From: Thermodesulfobacteriota bacterium | Lineage (GTDB): Bacteria; Desulfobacterota; Desulfuromonadia; Desulfuromonadales; Geopsychrobacteraceae | Length of the DNA stretch: 52,537 bases | NCBI GenBank assembly: GCA_028282145.1 | Contig: JANQIN010000070.1 | Location: forward strand, 1-52,537 | Reading direction: 5' to 3' | Part shown: positions 1 to 8,284 of the stretch, piece after piece | Position numbering within the stretch: the first letter of the stretch is position 1 | Layout: each line of letters begins with the position of its first letter | Translations under genes and position numbers: made by a program | Notes under the pieces: model-generated | What the model was told of the DNA's origin: nothing | The model's input: only the letters and a program-made list of their open reading frames with translations | Database searches by the model: none

Positions 1-48
1 ATCCAGTGGGCCGAAGAGACCCTGGCCGAGATCAACCAGGGGGAATAG
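1..48 (+). CDS. C-terminal fragment of an unidentified protein
   Basis: The window opens inside an open frame that reads fifteen residues (ending WAEETLAEINQGE) and stops at TAG 46-48. Codon use is like the flanking GC-rich genes, and a strong terminator follows at 181-216. The tail is too short to assign a family. Confidence 0.5.
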   Translation: MQWAEETLAEINQGE

Positions 49-84
49 CTGATGTCCTCGCCCATCGATGGGACCAGGACATAA

Positions 85-111
85 TCGTTTCGCAAAAGCG
101 CGGTTTTGCTC
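85..111. repeat. Short hairpin repeat, copy 1
   Basis: TCGTTTCGCAAAAG, a 5-nt variable loop, then TTTTGCTC. The same 22 fixed bases with a different loop recur at 21840-21866. The inner part pairs as GCAAAA/TTTTGC. Fixed stem and flanks with a variable loop suggest an intergenic repeat or an RNA motif. Confidence 0.55.
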
Positions 112-180
112 CACTTACAAAGCCAGAGAGTTATTCCCTCTGCCTTTTGGCTCGCTCATCCATGGGCTCGTTCCATAAAA

Positions 181-216
181 CAGAAAAGGGCGCCTTGAAA
201 AAGGCGCCCTTTTCTG
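181..216. terminator. Bidirectional intrinsic terminator
   Basis: A perfect 16-bp inverted repeat (181-196 with 201-216) with a GAAA tetraloop. A GC-rich core is flanked by AAAA/TTTT, so it can work on both strands. It ends the plus-strand gene at the window edge and the minus-strand CNB gene ending at 238. Confidence 0.9.
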
Positions 217-237
217 TGTGCTGGAGACGTCGACCGG

Positions 238-684
238 CTAGAAGATGGCTGCGAGGCGGTCGAACGATTTCTTGAGCCGGACCGAGACGGCGAGAAACAT
301 ACTTTTAAGAAGCTTCACCCCCAGTTCGGGATGCTGGTCGATCAGGGTCTCGAAATTTTCTCGGCTGAGACAGACAAGAACACTGTCTTCGATGGCCACG
401 GCAGAAACCGAACGGGGCTCGTTCTCCATCAGCCCCAGTTCACCCACAATCGTTCCGGTACTGTAGATACCGACCACGACCTGCTTGCCCTTGAACTCGG
501 TATCTTTTTTTACCTGGAGCTTGCCGGAAACGATAAAAGCCACATAGTCCGACGAATCACCGGAATGCCAGAGCGTTTCACCGGACGGGACCTGCCGATA
601 CTCGAAGAACTGCATCAGTTCGAACAGGTCGGATTCGGTCATATTGTAAAAGAGATCGGCGATCTCGTGGCCGACAGCATGCAT
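238..684 (-). CDS. Cyclic nucleotide-binding (Crp-type) domain protein without a DNA-binding domain
   Basis: This 148-residue protein is essentially one cupin-like effector domain of the Crp/Fnr family, with a beta-roll containing SGKLQVKK and the phosphate-binding-cassette region GTIVGELGLMENEPRS. The polypeptide ends right after the long C-terminal helix, so the winged helix of a true Crp regulator is absent. It is therefore likely a stand-alone nucleotide- or ligand-sensing module rather than a transcription factor. It starts 18 bp after the cheV gene on the same strand and probably shares its promoter. The PBC lacks the exact RxxxS/T arrangement of classical cAMP binders as far as can be judged by eye, so the ligand is unknown. 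Confidence 0.85.
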   Translation of the reverse strand: MHAVGHEIADLFYNMTESDLFELMQFFEYRQVPSGETLWHSGDSSDYVAFIVSGKLQVKKDTEFKGKQVVVGIYSTGTIVGELGLMENEPRSVSAVAIEDSVLVCLSRENFETLIDQHPELGVKLLKSMFLAVSVRLKKSFDRLAAIF

Positions 685-702
685 GGCCTTTCCTCCGGGC
701 GT

Positions 703-1647
703 TTAGAGCAGGTAACCGTCCATCATTTCAACAAGCTCGGGGATCTGCGGTTTGGTGCAATACCCGTCGGCACCGACCGATTCGCATTTGAGCGCCATCT
801 GTTCATTGATCAGGGAGCTGAACATCACGACCTTGACATCGAGCTGCCATTCCTGCTTCACCATCTTGCACAGAGCCAGCCCGTCCATTCGAGGCATTTC
901 AATGTCGGAGATCAACAGCCCCAGTTTGTCGTTGATCGGCACCCCTTCTTGCCGGCATTCGGCCGCAAGTCCCTTGATCGCGATCATGCAATCTTCACCG
1001 TTGTCGAACAGGCGCAAATTGGTGTATCCGGCGGAGGTCAAAACACGCTTGATCCCGTCGCGGATAATAGCCGAGTCTTCGGCCAGCATCAGAGCTTTGG
1101 TTCCGCGAAGCTCCTCCTGGGTCATCTCACTGGAACGGCTGACATAATCCATGTTGGTCTCAGGATCGACTTCGGCAATAATGCATTCCAGATCCACAAT
1201 CAGAATATCCCGCTCGTCGATACTGACGCTGCCGGTAAAACGCGGGCGATACTGATCAATGTAGCTGGCCATCGGCTGAACATCTTTCCAGGAGATCCGG
1301 TGGATCTGGTTCACACCGTCGACCAGGAAGCCGTTGATCCGGTTGTTGAACTCACACACCAGCACCACCTGGCGGCTGCCTTCTGCCGCTTCGGCTACCG
1401 ACTGGTGACGGATATGGTGCTTCAGATCGATCAGAGGGATGGTATTGCCACGGAGCAGCAGGGTTCCAAGCATGGATTGAGGGCTGTCAGGAATGGCCGT
1501 CACCGCTTTGGCGTCGTACGGAACAATCTCTTTCAGCTTCTGAACATTGATTCCAAAAGGCTGATCACCGAGGAAGAATTCGATGATCTCCATTTCATTG
1601 GTTCCGCTTTCGAGCAGGATTTCCTGACGATCGGACAAAGTCGACAT
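703..1647 (-). CDS. cheV: CheV-type chemotaxis coupling protein (CheW domain plus receiver)
   Basis: The 314-residue protein has an N-terminal CheW-like domain (about residues 15-165) and a C-terminal receiver domain (about 183-310). The receiver keeps an acidic pocket (AEDSAI), the phospho-acceptor Asp in LLISDIEMPRMDG and the Lys in YCTKPQ. CheV proteins couple methyl-accepting receptors to CheA and adjust signalling by phosphorylation of the receiver. I chose the ATG at 1647 over an upstream in-frame start because GGAGG lies about 8 nt before it. A near-consensus promoter sits just upstream at 1704-1731. The pairing with a downstream CNB-domain gene suggests a second signal input, but that is inference. 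Confidence 0.92.
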   Translation of the reverse strand: MSTLSDRQEILLESGTNEMEIIEFFLGDQPFGINVQKLKEIVPYDAKAVTAIPDSPQSMLGTLLLRGNTIPLIDLKHHIRHQSVAEAAEGSRQVVLVCEFNNRINGFLVDGVNQIHRISWKDVQPMASYIDQYRPRFTGSVSIDERDILIVDLECIIAEVDPETNMDYVSRSSEMTQEELRGTKALMLAEDSAIIRDGIKRVLTSAGYTNLRLFDNGEDCMIAIKGLAAECRQEGVPINDKLGLLISDIEMPRMDGLALCKMVKQEWQLDVKVVMFSSLINEQMALKCESVGADGYCTKPQIPELVEMMDGYLL

Positions 1648-1703
1648 AGAGTGTTCCTCCACCTGGGGGAAAAAAGCGTCGCGTTCATGACGGTTCACGG
1701 TAA

Positions 1704-1731
1704 ATTATAAAATTTAAATAAAAAATATCAA
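1704..1731 (-). promoter_or_regulatory. Sigma-70-type promoter for cheV
   Basis: On the minus strand, TTGATA is followed after 16 bp by a perfect TATAAT, inside a very AT-rich 45-bp gap. The predicted transcript start is about 50 nt before the cheV ATG. Confidence 0.75.
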
Positions 1732-1747
1732 AAAAATTTTCCCGCGG

Positions 1748-2872
1748 CTACCCCTTTTCCTGCAATTGGCGTAAAACAATCTGCAGATTCCGGCTGTATT
1801 CCTTTGTAAGTGGGTCGTTTTCGGCCTTTTCCAATGCCTTGAAGGCGTCGGATAAGCGCTCAAGCTCCAAGGCCGAGAAGGCCGCCATCAACCACAGTGA
1901 GCCGACCTCAGGTTGGAACTTTTGAACCACCCTCCAGACATCCGCCCAGTCACCCTGCTGAAAAAGGAGTTCCACCAGATATCTTTCCTCCTCCGGAGAC
2001 CGCTGCTTTTTCTTTCTCAGCAGGTCGATCACCTTTCGGCTCTCCCCCCCGTCACGGAGCCAGCCGAGATAAGCAAGACCGTCTTCTCCGGTTTTTTCGG
2101 CCCAAAGGCTCGCTCCGCGCGGAAGGCCGATGGACGCATAGAGAGAAGCCATCATGCGCCTCTCGTTGGTGGAAGGAGCCTGCATCTGAAACAGAACTTC
2201 GAAAGCGGCCGTGGCCTGCTCGGGCTCCCCGGCGTGAAGTGCCATCTGCGCATCCAGCAACCACAGTCCGGCCTCTTGCGGCTGTTGCTGCTGCATCTGC
2301 CGAATCTTGCGTCGCACGGGGCCTATATCACCCTGTTCCAGTTCCGTCACCGCCCAGAGGCGAAGCCAGGGTAAAGGTCCTGTGTCCCGTCCGATCCAGA
2401 GCTCTCTCAGCAGCTCGCGACTGGTCGGGATATCCCGGTTCTGATAACGAGCCATGGCGGCCAGGTAGAGGAGCCGCGCCTCCGCGCCGGAGAGATGCCA
2501 AGCCCTCTCAAAGGCGACGGCCGCTTCATCGAAGAGTTCCAATTGATAAGCGGTCACCGCCAGATTTCTGGTCAAGCCGAGGTGATCGGGAAGCTGCCGG
2601 GCGCCCTGCCGATAATCCGCCAAGGCTTGAGGAAGCTTGCTTTGGGCGTACCAGGTATTGCCAAGGGCGAAATAGATCAGTCCGTGGGGACGATCCGATC
2701 GGGATTTCAGATAGGCAAGGAGCGGCACTCTGGCCCGGGCATAATCCCCGCGAGAAGAGGCTTCCTGACTCTCCAGCAGGGCCATGTGCAGATCCCTGGG
2801 GAGGGTTTCCGTCATGGCAGGCGCTGCCCCCAGGACAACGGCCAGAACGATCGAGGCAACGACCCGCATCAT
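1748..2872 (-). CDS. Periplasmic TPR protein of the TonB2-type operon
   Basis: A 374-residue protein with an N-terminal signal peptide (hydrophobic stretch about residues 4-18, cleavage expected near APAMTE) followed by repeated 34-residue helical hairpins typical of tetratricopeptide repeats. Its ATG overlaps the tonB stop codon as ATGA, so it is translationally coupled as the last gene of the TonB operon. In the TonB2 loci of marine gammaproteobacteria a TPR protein occupies the same place; its exact role there is not settled. Export and association with TonB in the periplasm are inferred from the signal peptide and the operon. Confidence 0.85.
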   Translation of the reverse strand: MMRVVASIVLAVVLGAAPAMTETLPRDLHMALLESQEASSRGDYARARVPLLAYLKSRSDRPHGLIYFALGNTWYAQSKLPQALADYRQGARQLPDHLGLTRNLAVTAYQLELFDEAAVAFERAWHLSGAEARLLYLAAMARYQNRDIPTSRELLRELWIGRDTGPLPWLRLWAVTELEQGDIGPVRRKIRQMQQQQPQEAGLWLLDAQMALHAGEPEQATAAFEVLFQMQAPSTNERRMMASLYASIGLPRGASLWAEKTGEDGLAYLGWLRDGGESRKVIDLLRKKKQRSPEEERYLVELLFQQGDWADVWRVVQKFQPEVGSLWLMAAFSALELERLSDAFKALEKAENDPLTKEYSRNLQIVLRQLQEKG

Positions 2873-3576
2873 GGCCCCCCTCCCAAACTGTGGCGGTTGT
2901 GTTCACCGGCCAATGTGAAAGGGACAGGTTGCCGAACCCGAGTTGGAACGGGCTTCCCGTTAAGCACCCCCGGTCGGAACTGCCAGCGGGACAACGTTTG
3001 GCGAACGGACTCTTCGAAATACCCGGGAGGATCGGCTTCGACGATCTCCAGGGTCTGAACCCGGCCGTCGACCCCGATGACCATTTCAACGGTAACCGAC
3101 CCGGTTACATTCTGTCGCCGGGCGCGCAACGGGTATTCCGGGCGGGGCTGAAACAGAGCCTGCGGGATTTGATCGACCTCATCGGCACCAAAAATCCGTA
3201 ATGCAGGCCCGGAGATTTCCACAGGGAGCGGAAGGATATCGAGAGAGGTCTGCATCAATTCCACCGCATCAATCTGCAGGTCCTGCGGTCGAATCTTCGG
3301 CGGTTCGGCAATACGCGCCGGAACCTTTAACTCAGATAACAAAGGCGGAGGATCGGGCAGGCTCAGTAGGTTCTCGCTCGGGGGCTCAGGGGCACGGGCG
3401 GAGGAAGGTGGCACCGCAGGAGCTGCACCGGTCAGAGGGACCGGTAGTTGGAAGCTGGGAGGGGCCGGTTTCAGGGCCGGCCCCGACAGATGAAGCAACA
3501 GAAACAGAACGGTTCCGTTCAAACCGATCGCCAGACCGGCGGCCATCGTCCAGTGGCGGAGCCGAAGCTCGATCAC
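2869..3576 (-). CDS. tonB: TonB energy-transducing protein
   Basis: The 235-residue protein has a single N-terminal membrane anchor (about residues 10-28), a proline-rich periplasmic linker (about 32-100) and a C-terminal TonB domain containing YPLRARRQNVTGSVTVEMVI and WQFRPGVLNG. TonB carries the proton-motive force from ExbBD to outer-membrane receptors for siderophores, B12 or other substrates. I placed the start at GTG 3576, which overlaps the exbD stop as GTGA and has GGGGAGGG just before it; an internal ATG about ten codons later is the alternative. The short length and linker fit the TonB2 class. Confidence 0.92.
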   Translation of the reverse strand: MIELRLRHWTMAAGLAIGLNGTVLFLLLHLSGPALKPAPPSFQLPVPLTGAAPAVPPSSARAPEPPSENLLSLPDPPPLLSELKVPARIAEPPKIRPQDLQIDAVELMQTSLDILPLPVEISGPALRIFGADEVDQIPQALFQPRPEYPLRARRQNVTGSVTVEMVIGVDGRVQTLEIVEADPPGYFEESVRQTLSRWQFRPGVLNGKPVPTRVRQPVPFTLAGEHNRHSLGGGP

Positions 3577-3995
3577 AGGCCCTCCCCAACGTGCTGGGCC
3601 GCAACACTCAGTCGGGTCACACCTGCCAGTCGGCAGGCATCCAGGACCTGTATAAGGGCCCCTGAAGGTGTCGCCCGGTCGGCCAGAACCACAACCCCTC
3701 CATCGGGGCGTTCCGCCAGGTATCGTTCCGCCCTGGACCGGACCAGGCGCAGATCGATCGGCTTCCCTTCGGCAAAAATCCGCCCCTGGGCATCCACCCC
3801 CAGGATCAGACCGGCGTCCTGCTGAGGTACTGCGGTCGTTGCCTGCGGGCGCTCCACTTCGATTCCGGCCTCCTTGACAAAAGAGGTCGTTACCAGAAAG
3901 AAGATCAACAGGATAAAGGTCATATCGATCAGCGGTGCCATATTGACATCGACCGTTCGATCTCGTCGGTATCGACGTCCCTTCCAGCGGCTCAT
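3573..3995 (-). CDS. exbD: ExbD/TolR-type proton channel subunit
   Basis: The 140-residue protein has a basic cytoplasmic N-terminus, then the single transmembrane helix APLIDMTFILLIFFLVTTSF, whose Asp is the conserved protonatable residue of ExbD/TolR. A periplasmic domain of about 90 residues follows, ending in the typical GVVVLADRATP...VLDACRLAGVTRLSVA region. It forms the motor with ExbB. Its ATG overlaps the exbB stop (ATGA) and its stop overlaps the tonB GTG (GTGA). Confidence 0.93.
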   Translation of the reverse strand: MSRWKGRRYRRDRTVDVNMAPLIDMTFILLIFFLVTTSFVKEAGIEVERPQATTAVPQQDAGLILGVDAQGRIFAEGKPIDLRLVRSRAERYLAERPDGGVVVLADRATPSGALIQVLDACRLAGVTRLSVAAQHVGEGL

Positions 3996-4558
3996 ACCGC
4001 CTCCTCCAGGCCCAGTTCACGACCGACGGCAATACAGAAGGCCTCAACCCGGTTATGGAAACCTTCACATCGACGACGCATCAGAGTCCCGACAACAATC
4101 CCCGGGATGGCAACCAACAGGCCGCCTTGAGTAGTGAGAAGAGCGTCGGAGATACCGGAAGCCAGGGCGGCCGGGTTCCCTGTGCCGAAGAAGGTGATGG
4201 CGTCGAAGGTGGTGATCATACCCAGAACCGTACCGCTAAGCCCGAGCAGAGGCGCCACCTGGGCCAGCATAATGATGGTTTTTACGTGGCGGGCCATCTG
4301 GGTGGACAAGGCATCACCCCGCTCCAGCAGTTCGGACAAGGTTGCTGCCGGAGTCACGAGAAGCTGCCGTTGCCAACCGGGTGGCAGTCGAGCTCCCTGC
4401 AAGGCATCCAGGCATTTTTCGGGTGTCAGTTCCCCCCGCCTCAATTGCCAGAACTGCGCGGACTTGAGCAGGATCAGGGTCCACATCCAGCAGGAGAGAC
4501 CGGCCAACAGGACCAGGACCCAACCGCCTGCGGTCAAAGAGAGGAGGCTGTGGGTCAT
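3992..4558 (-). CDS. exbB: ExbB/TolQ/MotA-family proton channel
   Basis: The 188-residue inner-membrane protein has an N-terminal helix (about residues 12-30) and two more helices in the MotA/TolQ/ExbB core, with APLLGLSGTVLGMITTFDAI and GISDALLTTQGGLLVAIPGI. It builds the proton-conducting pentamer that works with ExbD. It is the shorter of the two ExbB-like proteins of this operon, corresponding to ExbB2 in TonB2 systems. ATGA overlaps link it to the genes on both sides. Confidence 0.93.
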   Translation of the reverse strand: MTHSLLSLTAGGWVLVLLAGLSCWMWTLILLKSAQFWQLRRGELTPEKCLDALQGARLPPGWQRQLLVTPAATLSELLERGDALSTQMARHVKTIIMLAQVAPLLGLSGTVLGMITTFDAITFFGTGNPAALASGISDALLTTQGGLLVAIPGIVVGTLMRRRCEGFHNRVEAFCIAVGRELGLEEAV

Positions 4559-5952
4559 GACCGCCAGCCGTCCGTGGAGAGGAGAGGAGCAAAGCGACTC
4601 GCCGTCTGCTCCATCCGATCAACGAGCTTTTCCACCCGTCGTTCCAGAAAATGGTGTAGCAACAGGATGGGTATGGCCACCCCCAGTCCTAACTGGGTGG
4701 TAATCAGGGCTTCCGAGATACCGCCGGACATCAGTCCGGTATTCCCCGTTCCGTAGAGGGTAATGGCCTGAAAAGTGCCGATCATTCCGGTGACCGTCCC
4801 CAAAAGTCCCATCAAGGGCGCCACGGCTCCCAAAACACTCAGAGTCGGTAGAAAGCGCTCCATCGCCGGAATCTGCCGCAGAATTGCCTCATGAAAGGCG
4901 CTTTCAACGATTGTCGCCTTTTGGCCGGCATGGACCAGGCCGGCCCCCAGAACCCGAGCCGCCGGGTTACGGGAATGCGCAAGACAAACGTTGTTGGCCT
5001 TGACAGCATCCTTGTCGGCAAAGGCTTGCTTCACCTCCCGATGCAACGTCTCACTGTCACTTTGCAGGCGGCTGAGCACAACCAGGCGTTCGAGTACCAG
5101 ACAGGCTGCAATCAGGCCGATGGCCAGGATCGGCCAGACAACCCAGCCGCCGTCGCGCAAGCGATGCGTCAAGGTCCCCTGCTCCGCCCGCTGCATCACC
5201 ACCGCCCCACGACTCAGGTCAAAAGGAACGGTGTTCGACTCTCCGGCCCAAAAGGCGGCGAGTTGTCGACGTTCGCCCCAGGAGGGAGCGACATCGACCA
5301 TACGTAGAGATTCGGTTGTCAGGTCGTCGACCAGGTAGAAAATGTCTCCCTGCCATTCGGCCACACGCGTGAAAGGCCCCAGACTCAGAACCGGAGCTTC
5401 ATGAGTTCGCCCGTCCGGACCGATCACTGACAGTTCGGAGATTCGGGCAACCTTTTGCCCTTGTATTTCTTCCATCAACCAATGAAACAGCCCTTCCAGT
5501 TGGGAAATGTCCGGATAGCCTTCTTCGTCCAACAGAGATCGGGCCCGGGTCCAATGAGGCTCAGACGCCTGTCCAACGGTGACCGGGAATTTTTTGAAGG
5601 CATCCCGGGCGACCGAGCGACTCACACCCTCCAGGGCCGCCAGATCCTGCTCAGTTTGAAGGATTTCGGTCCGGAGGGCACGAGTTTCCTCACGCAGGTT
5701 TTCAAGCGCTTTCTGCTGCTGGAGCCGTTTCCCCTCGGCTTGTCGCACCTGTTGCCGCACAGTTTCCAGCTCCTTCCGGAGCGCATCCCGGTCCAGCTCG
5801 ACCCGGTTCAGGACCTCAACCGTTGCCGCTTCTCGCGACGTTATCTCCTCCTGAACCGCCGTTGACGTCTGATTCCAGGAGGTCGGTTGCCCAAAAGCGG
5901 GTCCGGTATTCCACAGTATCAGCAGTATGCAACCCAGCCAAACCGACCTCAC
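4555..5952 (-). CDS. TtpC-like ExbB homologue with a periplasmic coiled-coil domain
   Basis: The 465-residue protein has a signal sequence (residues 1-21), a periplasmic region of about 230 residues that begins with a long coiled coil (about 45-110), then a MotA/TolQ/ExbB module with helices near 272-292, 375-395 and 410-435. It carries the same hallmark segments as ExbB (APLMGLLGTVTGMIGTFQAI). This architecture is that of TtpC, the fourth inner-membrane component needed by TonB2 systems in Vibrio. I infer the same role here from architecture and gene order; no TtpC homologue has been tested in this organism. Overlaps of 4 nt join it to both neighbours. Confidence 0.87.
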   Translation of the reverse strand: MRSVWLGCILLILWNTGPAFGQPTSWNQTSTAVQEEITSREAATVEVLNRVELDRDALRKELETVRQQVRQAEGKRLQQQKALENLREETRALRTEILQTEQDLAALEGVSRSVARDAFKKFPVTVGQASEPHWTRARSLLDEEGYPDISQLEGLFHWLMEEIQGQKVARISELSVIGPDGRTHEAPVLSLGPFTRVAEWQGDIFYLVDDLTTESLRMVDVAPSWGERRQLAAFWAGESNTVPFDLSRGAVVMQRAEQGTLTHRLRDGGWVVWPILAIGLIAACLVLERLVVLSRLQSDSETLHREVKQAFADKDAVKANNVCLAHSRNPAARVLGAGLVHAGQKATIVESAFHEAILRQIPAMERFLPTLSVLGAVAPLMGLLGTVTGMIGTFQAITLYGTGNTGLMSGGISEALITTQLGLGVAIPILLLHHFLERRVEKLVDRMEQTASRFAPLLSTDGWRS

Positions 5953-6695
5953 CGTGTCACCTCCAAAGGAAAGGAGACCAGCTCAAAGGGCCGGCGTTGT
6001 TGAACCATCTCCAGAGCCCGGGTGATCACCTCTGCGTGAGATGTATCCACTTGACGCCAATCGCCGCCAGGTTGGATATGAGCGACCATCGAACGGTCGT
6101 CGGAGAGGAAGAACTGCTGCAGACGTCCGATACGCAGAAGCTTGCCGTGAACCACTTCTCCATTGAGGAGAACGGTACCCTCGGTTGCCTCGACCTGCTG
6201 GCCGTAATCGGCTTCGATCAGCAGGGCTTCCAGAAGACGCTGCAGTTTTTCGCTGAGGGCCGACACCGGAGAGTCCAGAGTCTGCTGCAGAGCTTGCAGG
6301 CGCTTTTGTCGTTCCTTTGCTAAAAAAGGAAGGTCTTGTGCCACCAGCCGACTCAGGGTCTGAGCCCATTGATCCAGACCGGGTTCCAGGGCCAGTCGCA
6401 ACTGGCGTACTCGCCGACGGGTTTCCTGCAGTTGTTCTTTTTCTTTCTGCTGCTGTGCCAGGTAAAGGGCCAATTTCTGTTGCTGATGCAGGGTCCATCG
6501 AAGCTGCAACTTTTCCTGGCGCAGCTGATGACGCAGCTGCACCATCTCCTCCCGAGCGGTCCGAAGCTGCTGCTGTAGAACCTTCTGCTTCTGTAACCCG
6601 GACTCAACCGCCTGGCGGACTTCCTGTGGCGGTGAAGCCATCCCCCAGGCGTTCAACGCCAGAATCCCAATCAATGTTCCTAGAAAAATTCGCAC
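5949..6695 (-). CDS. DUF3450 periplasmic coiled-coil protein
   Basis: The 248-residue protein has a signal peptide (residues 1-20, cleavage near GMASPP), a long Gln/Leu-rich coiled coil (about 25-125) and a C-terminal region of about 110 residues. The arrangement matches DUF3450, a family regularly found first in TonB2/TtpC operons. The start is GTG 6695 with GGGGAG five bases upstream. It leads the six-gene operon; transcription would start in the 168-bp gap it shares with the divergent ABC gene. No clear Fur box was seen in that gap. Confidence 0.82.
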   Translation of the reverse strand: MRIFLGTLIGILALNAWGMASPPQEVRQAVESGLQKQKVLQQQLRTAREEMVQLRHQLRQEKLQLRWTLHQQQKLALYLAQQQKEKEQLQETRRRVRQLRLALEPGLDQWAQTLSRLVAQDLPFLAKERQKRLQALQQTLDSPVSALSEKLQRLLEALLIEADYGQQVEATEGTVLLNGEVVHGKLLRIGRLQQFFLSDDRSMVAHIQPGGDWRQVDTSHAEVITRALEMVQQRRPFELVSFPLEVTR

Positions 6696-6863
6696 GAAAC
6701 TCCCCTGTCGATGCGTCTAAACCATGAATTTGTCGCGAATTGTGACCGACCGGACTCCCCTCTGTCAACCTTCCACCGAGCGGTTATCGGAAATCGTCCG
6801 GTTGAACTGGCACCGGACATCTGTCAGGATAATCAAAGTACTTTTCACTGCCGAGGCCGCCTC

Positions 6864-7826
6864 ATGTCAACAGCCGCACTGGAACTGAACCATCTTCAAA
6901 AATCTTTTGGCTCCCTGAAAGCCGTCGACAATCTGAGTCTTCGGGTGGAGGAGGGTGAGATTTTTGCCCTTCTCGGACCGAACGGTGCGGGGAAAAGCAC
7001 CACCATCAATATGATCTCGGGCGTCTGCCGAATCGACGGTGGAACCGTATCGATCTTTGGTGCCGACAACCAGAGTCGTTACCGGGAGACCCGGGCCCTG
7101 ACCGGTGTCATGCACCAGGAGATCGTGATCGATCACTTTTTCACCATCGAACGGGCACTGCAGATTCATGCCGGTTATTTCGGCAGGGCCGATGATCCGT
7201 CCTGGCGAAATACTCTGATTGAACGGCTTGATTTGGGCCCTCACCTGCACAAGCCGATGATCCAGCTCTCAGGTGGGTTAAAACGACGCTTTATGGTGGC
7301 CAAAGCGCTGGTTCACCGGCCGCGACTGCTGATTCTGGATGAACCGACTGCCGGGGTGGATGTAGAACTGCGGCATAGCCTGTGGGAGTTCGTACGGGAA
7401 ATCAATGAGGACGGCGTCACTGTTCTCCTGACGACCCATTACCTGGAAGAAGCCGAATCGATGTGCGAACGGATCGCTATCATGAACCATGGCCAGTTGG
7501 TGGCCCTGGAGCGCAAGGAGGCCCTGCTCGACCGGTGCGGCAGACGCCAGCTCCATGTCCGCCTGAGAACCCCTCTCGACCAAGTGCCGGAAGAGATGGC
7601 CGGGCAGGGCGCCAGTCTGGAAGAGGACGGCTCGAGCCTGCTGTTGAATCTGCCCCAGGGGGAGGATGTGACTCCTCTGCTGCGCCGCCTGGCGGATCTG
7701 GGGCTGCCGATCGAGGATTTCGAAACCCGCCAACCCGACCTGGAATCGGTCTTTATTGAATTGACCGGTCTGCGTCAACGGCGCGAACCGATGAATTCTG
7801 CGGGAAGGAGGTCCCATGCAGATTGA
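6864..7826 (+). CDS. ABC-2 type transporter ATP-binding protein
   Basis: The 320-residue nucleotide-binding protein has Walker A (GPNGAGKST, residues 38-46), a signature in which the usual Gln is Leu (LSGGLKRR), Walker B and catalytic Glu (LLILDEPTAGVD) and the H-loop (LLTTHYLEE). The C-terminal 90 residues match the accessory region of DrrA/CcmA/YadG-like exporters. The start at ATG 6864 follows a GAGG. No membrane permease gene lies next to it, which is unusual for this class. Instead it overlaps a HAD-like gene by 11 bp, so either the permease is elsewhere or the protein works in an unusual partnership. Confidence 0.9.
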   Translation: MSTAALELNHLQKSFGSLKAVDNLSLRVEEGEIFALLGPNGAGKSTTINMISGVCRIDGGTVSIFGADNQSRYRETRALTGVMHQEIVIDHFFTIERALQIHAGYFGRADDPSWRNTLIERLDLGPHLHKPMIQLSGGLKRRFMVAKALVHRPRLLILDEPTAGVDVELRHSLWEFVREINEDGVTVLLTTHYLEEAESMCERIAIMNHGQLVALERKEALLDRCGRRQLHVRLRTPLDQVPEEMAGQGASLEEDGSSLLLNLPQGEDVTPLLRRLADLGLPIEDFETRQPDLESVFIELTGLRQRREPMNSAGRRSHAD

Positions 7827-8283
7827 TATTCCCGGCTTTGGTCGTCTCCACCCCCAGCATCTTCTCCTCGATTTCAACGGAACTCTGGCCATCGACGGCC
7901 ATGTGCTGTCGCCTCTGGAGTCTCTGCTGAAAGAACTGGGCCAGACTCTGACGCTGCATGTCCTGACCGCCGACACCTTCGGCAGTGTCCGGGAAGAGCT
8001 TGCCGCCATGGAGTGTATCATCCGCCGACTTTCACCGGCCGAACAGGACCAGGGCAAGAGAGATTACCTGCGGTCGCTCCGTCCCGACCAGGTCATTGCC
8101 ATCGGTAACGGACGCAACGATGTGATGATGCTCAACGAGGCCGATCTGGGCATTGCCGTGATCCAGCAGGAAGGTGCCGCATCGGGGGCTCTGATGGCGG
8201 CCGATGTCGTCTGCCGTTCCACCGAAGAGGCTCTCCAGTTACTGTTGAACTCCAAGCGGCTGACGGCCACTCTGCGGTGTTGA
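7816..8283 (+). CDS. HAD-superfamily soluble P-type ATPase-like phosphatase (COG4087 type)
   Basis: The 155-residue protein carries HAD motif I as DFNGT (nucleophile Asp19, with Asn where most phosphatases have the second Asp) and the C-terminal motif GNGRNDVMML. This combination, with no membrane segments, matches the small cytosolic proteins resembling the P-domain of P-type ATPases. The substrate is unknown. It starts within the end of the ABC gene after a strong AAGGAGG and is separated from the next gene by one base. Confidence 0.83.
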   Translation: MQIDIPGFGRLHPQHLLLDFNGTLAIDGHVLSPLESLLKELGQTLTLHVLTADTFGSVREELAAMECIIRRLSPAEQDQGKRDYLRSLRPDQVIAIGNGRNDVMMLNEADLGIAVIQQEGAASGALMAADVVCRSTEEALQLLLNSKRLTATLRC

Positions 8284-8284
8284 G

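Noticed and set aside
331-1710. A long plus-strand open frame antisense to cheV and the CNB gene
   Set aside because: It mirrors two well-supported genes; GC-rich codon use leaves the antisense frame open, and the translation has no domain or start signal.
1897-3201. A plus-strand open frame of over 430 codons across the TPR and tonB genes
   Set aside because: Arg/Pro/Ser-rich translation typical of an antisense shadow; the opposite strand holds an intact coupled operon.
6696-6863. A Fur box in the gap upstream of the TonB operon
   Set aside because: Only a partial GATAAT-like match is present; no 19-bp palindrome could be made out.
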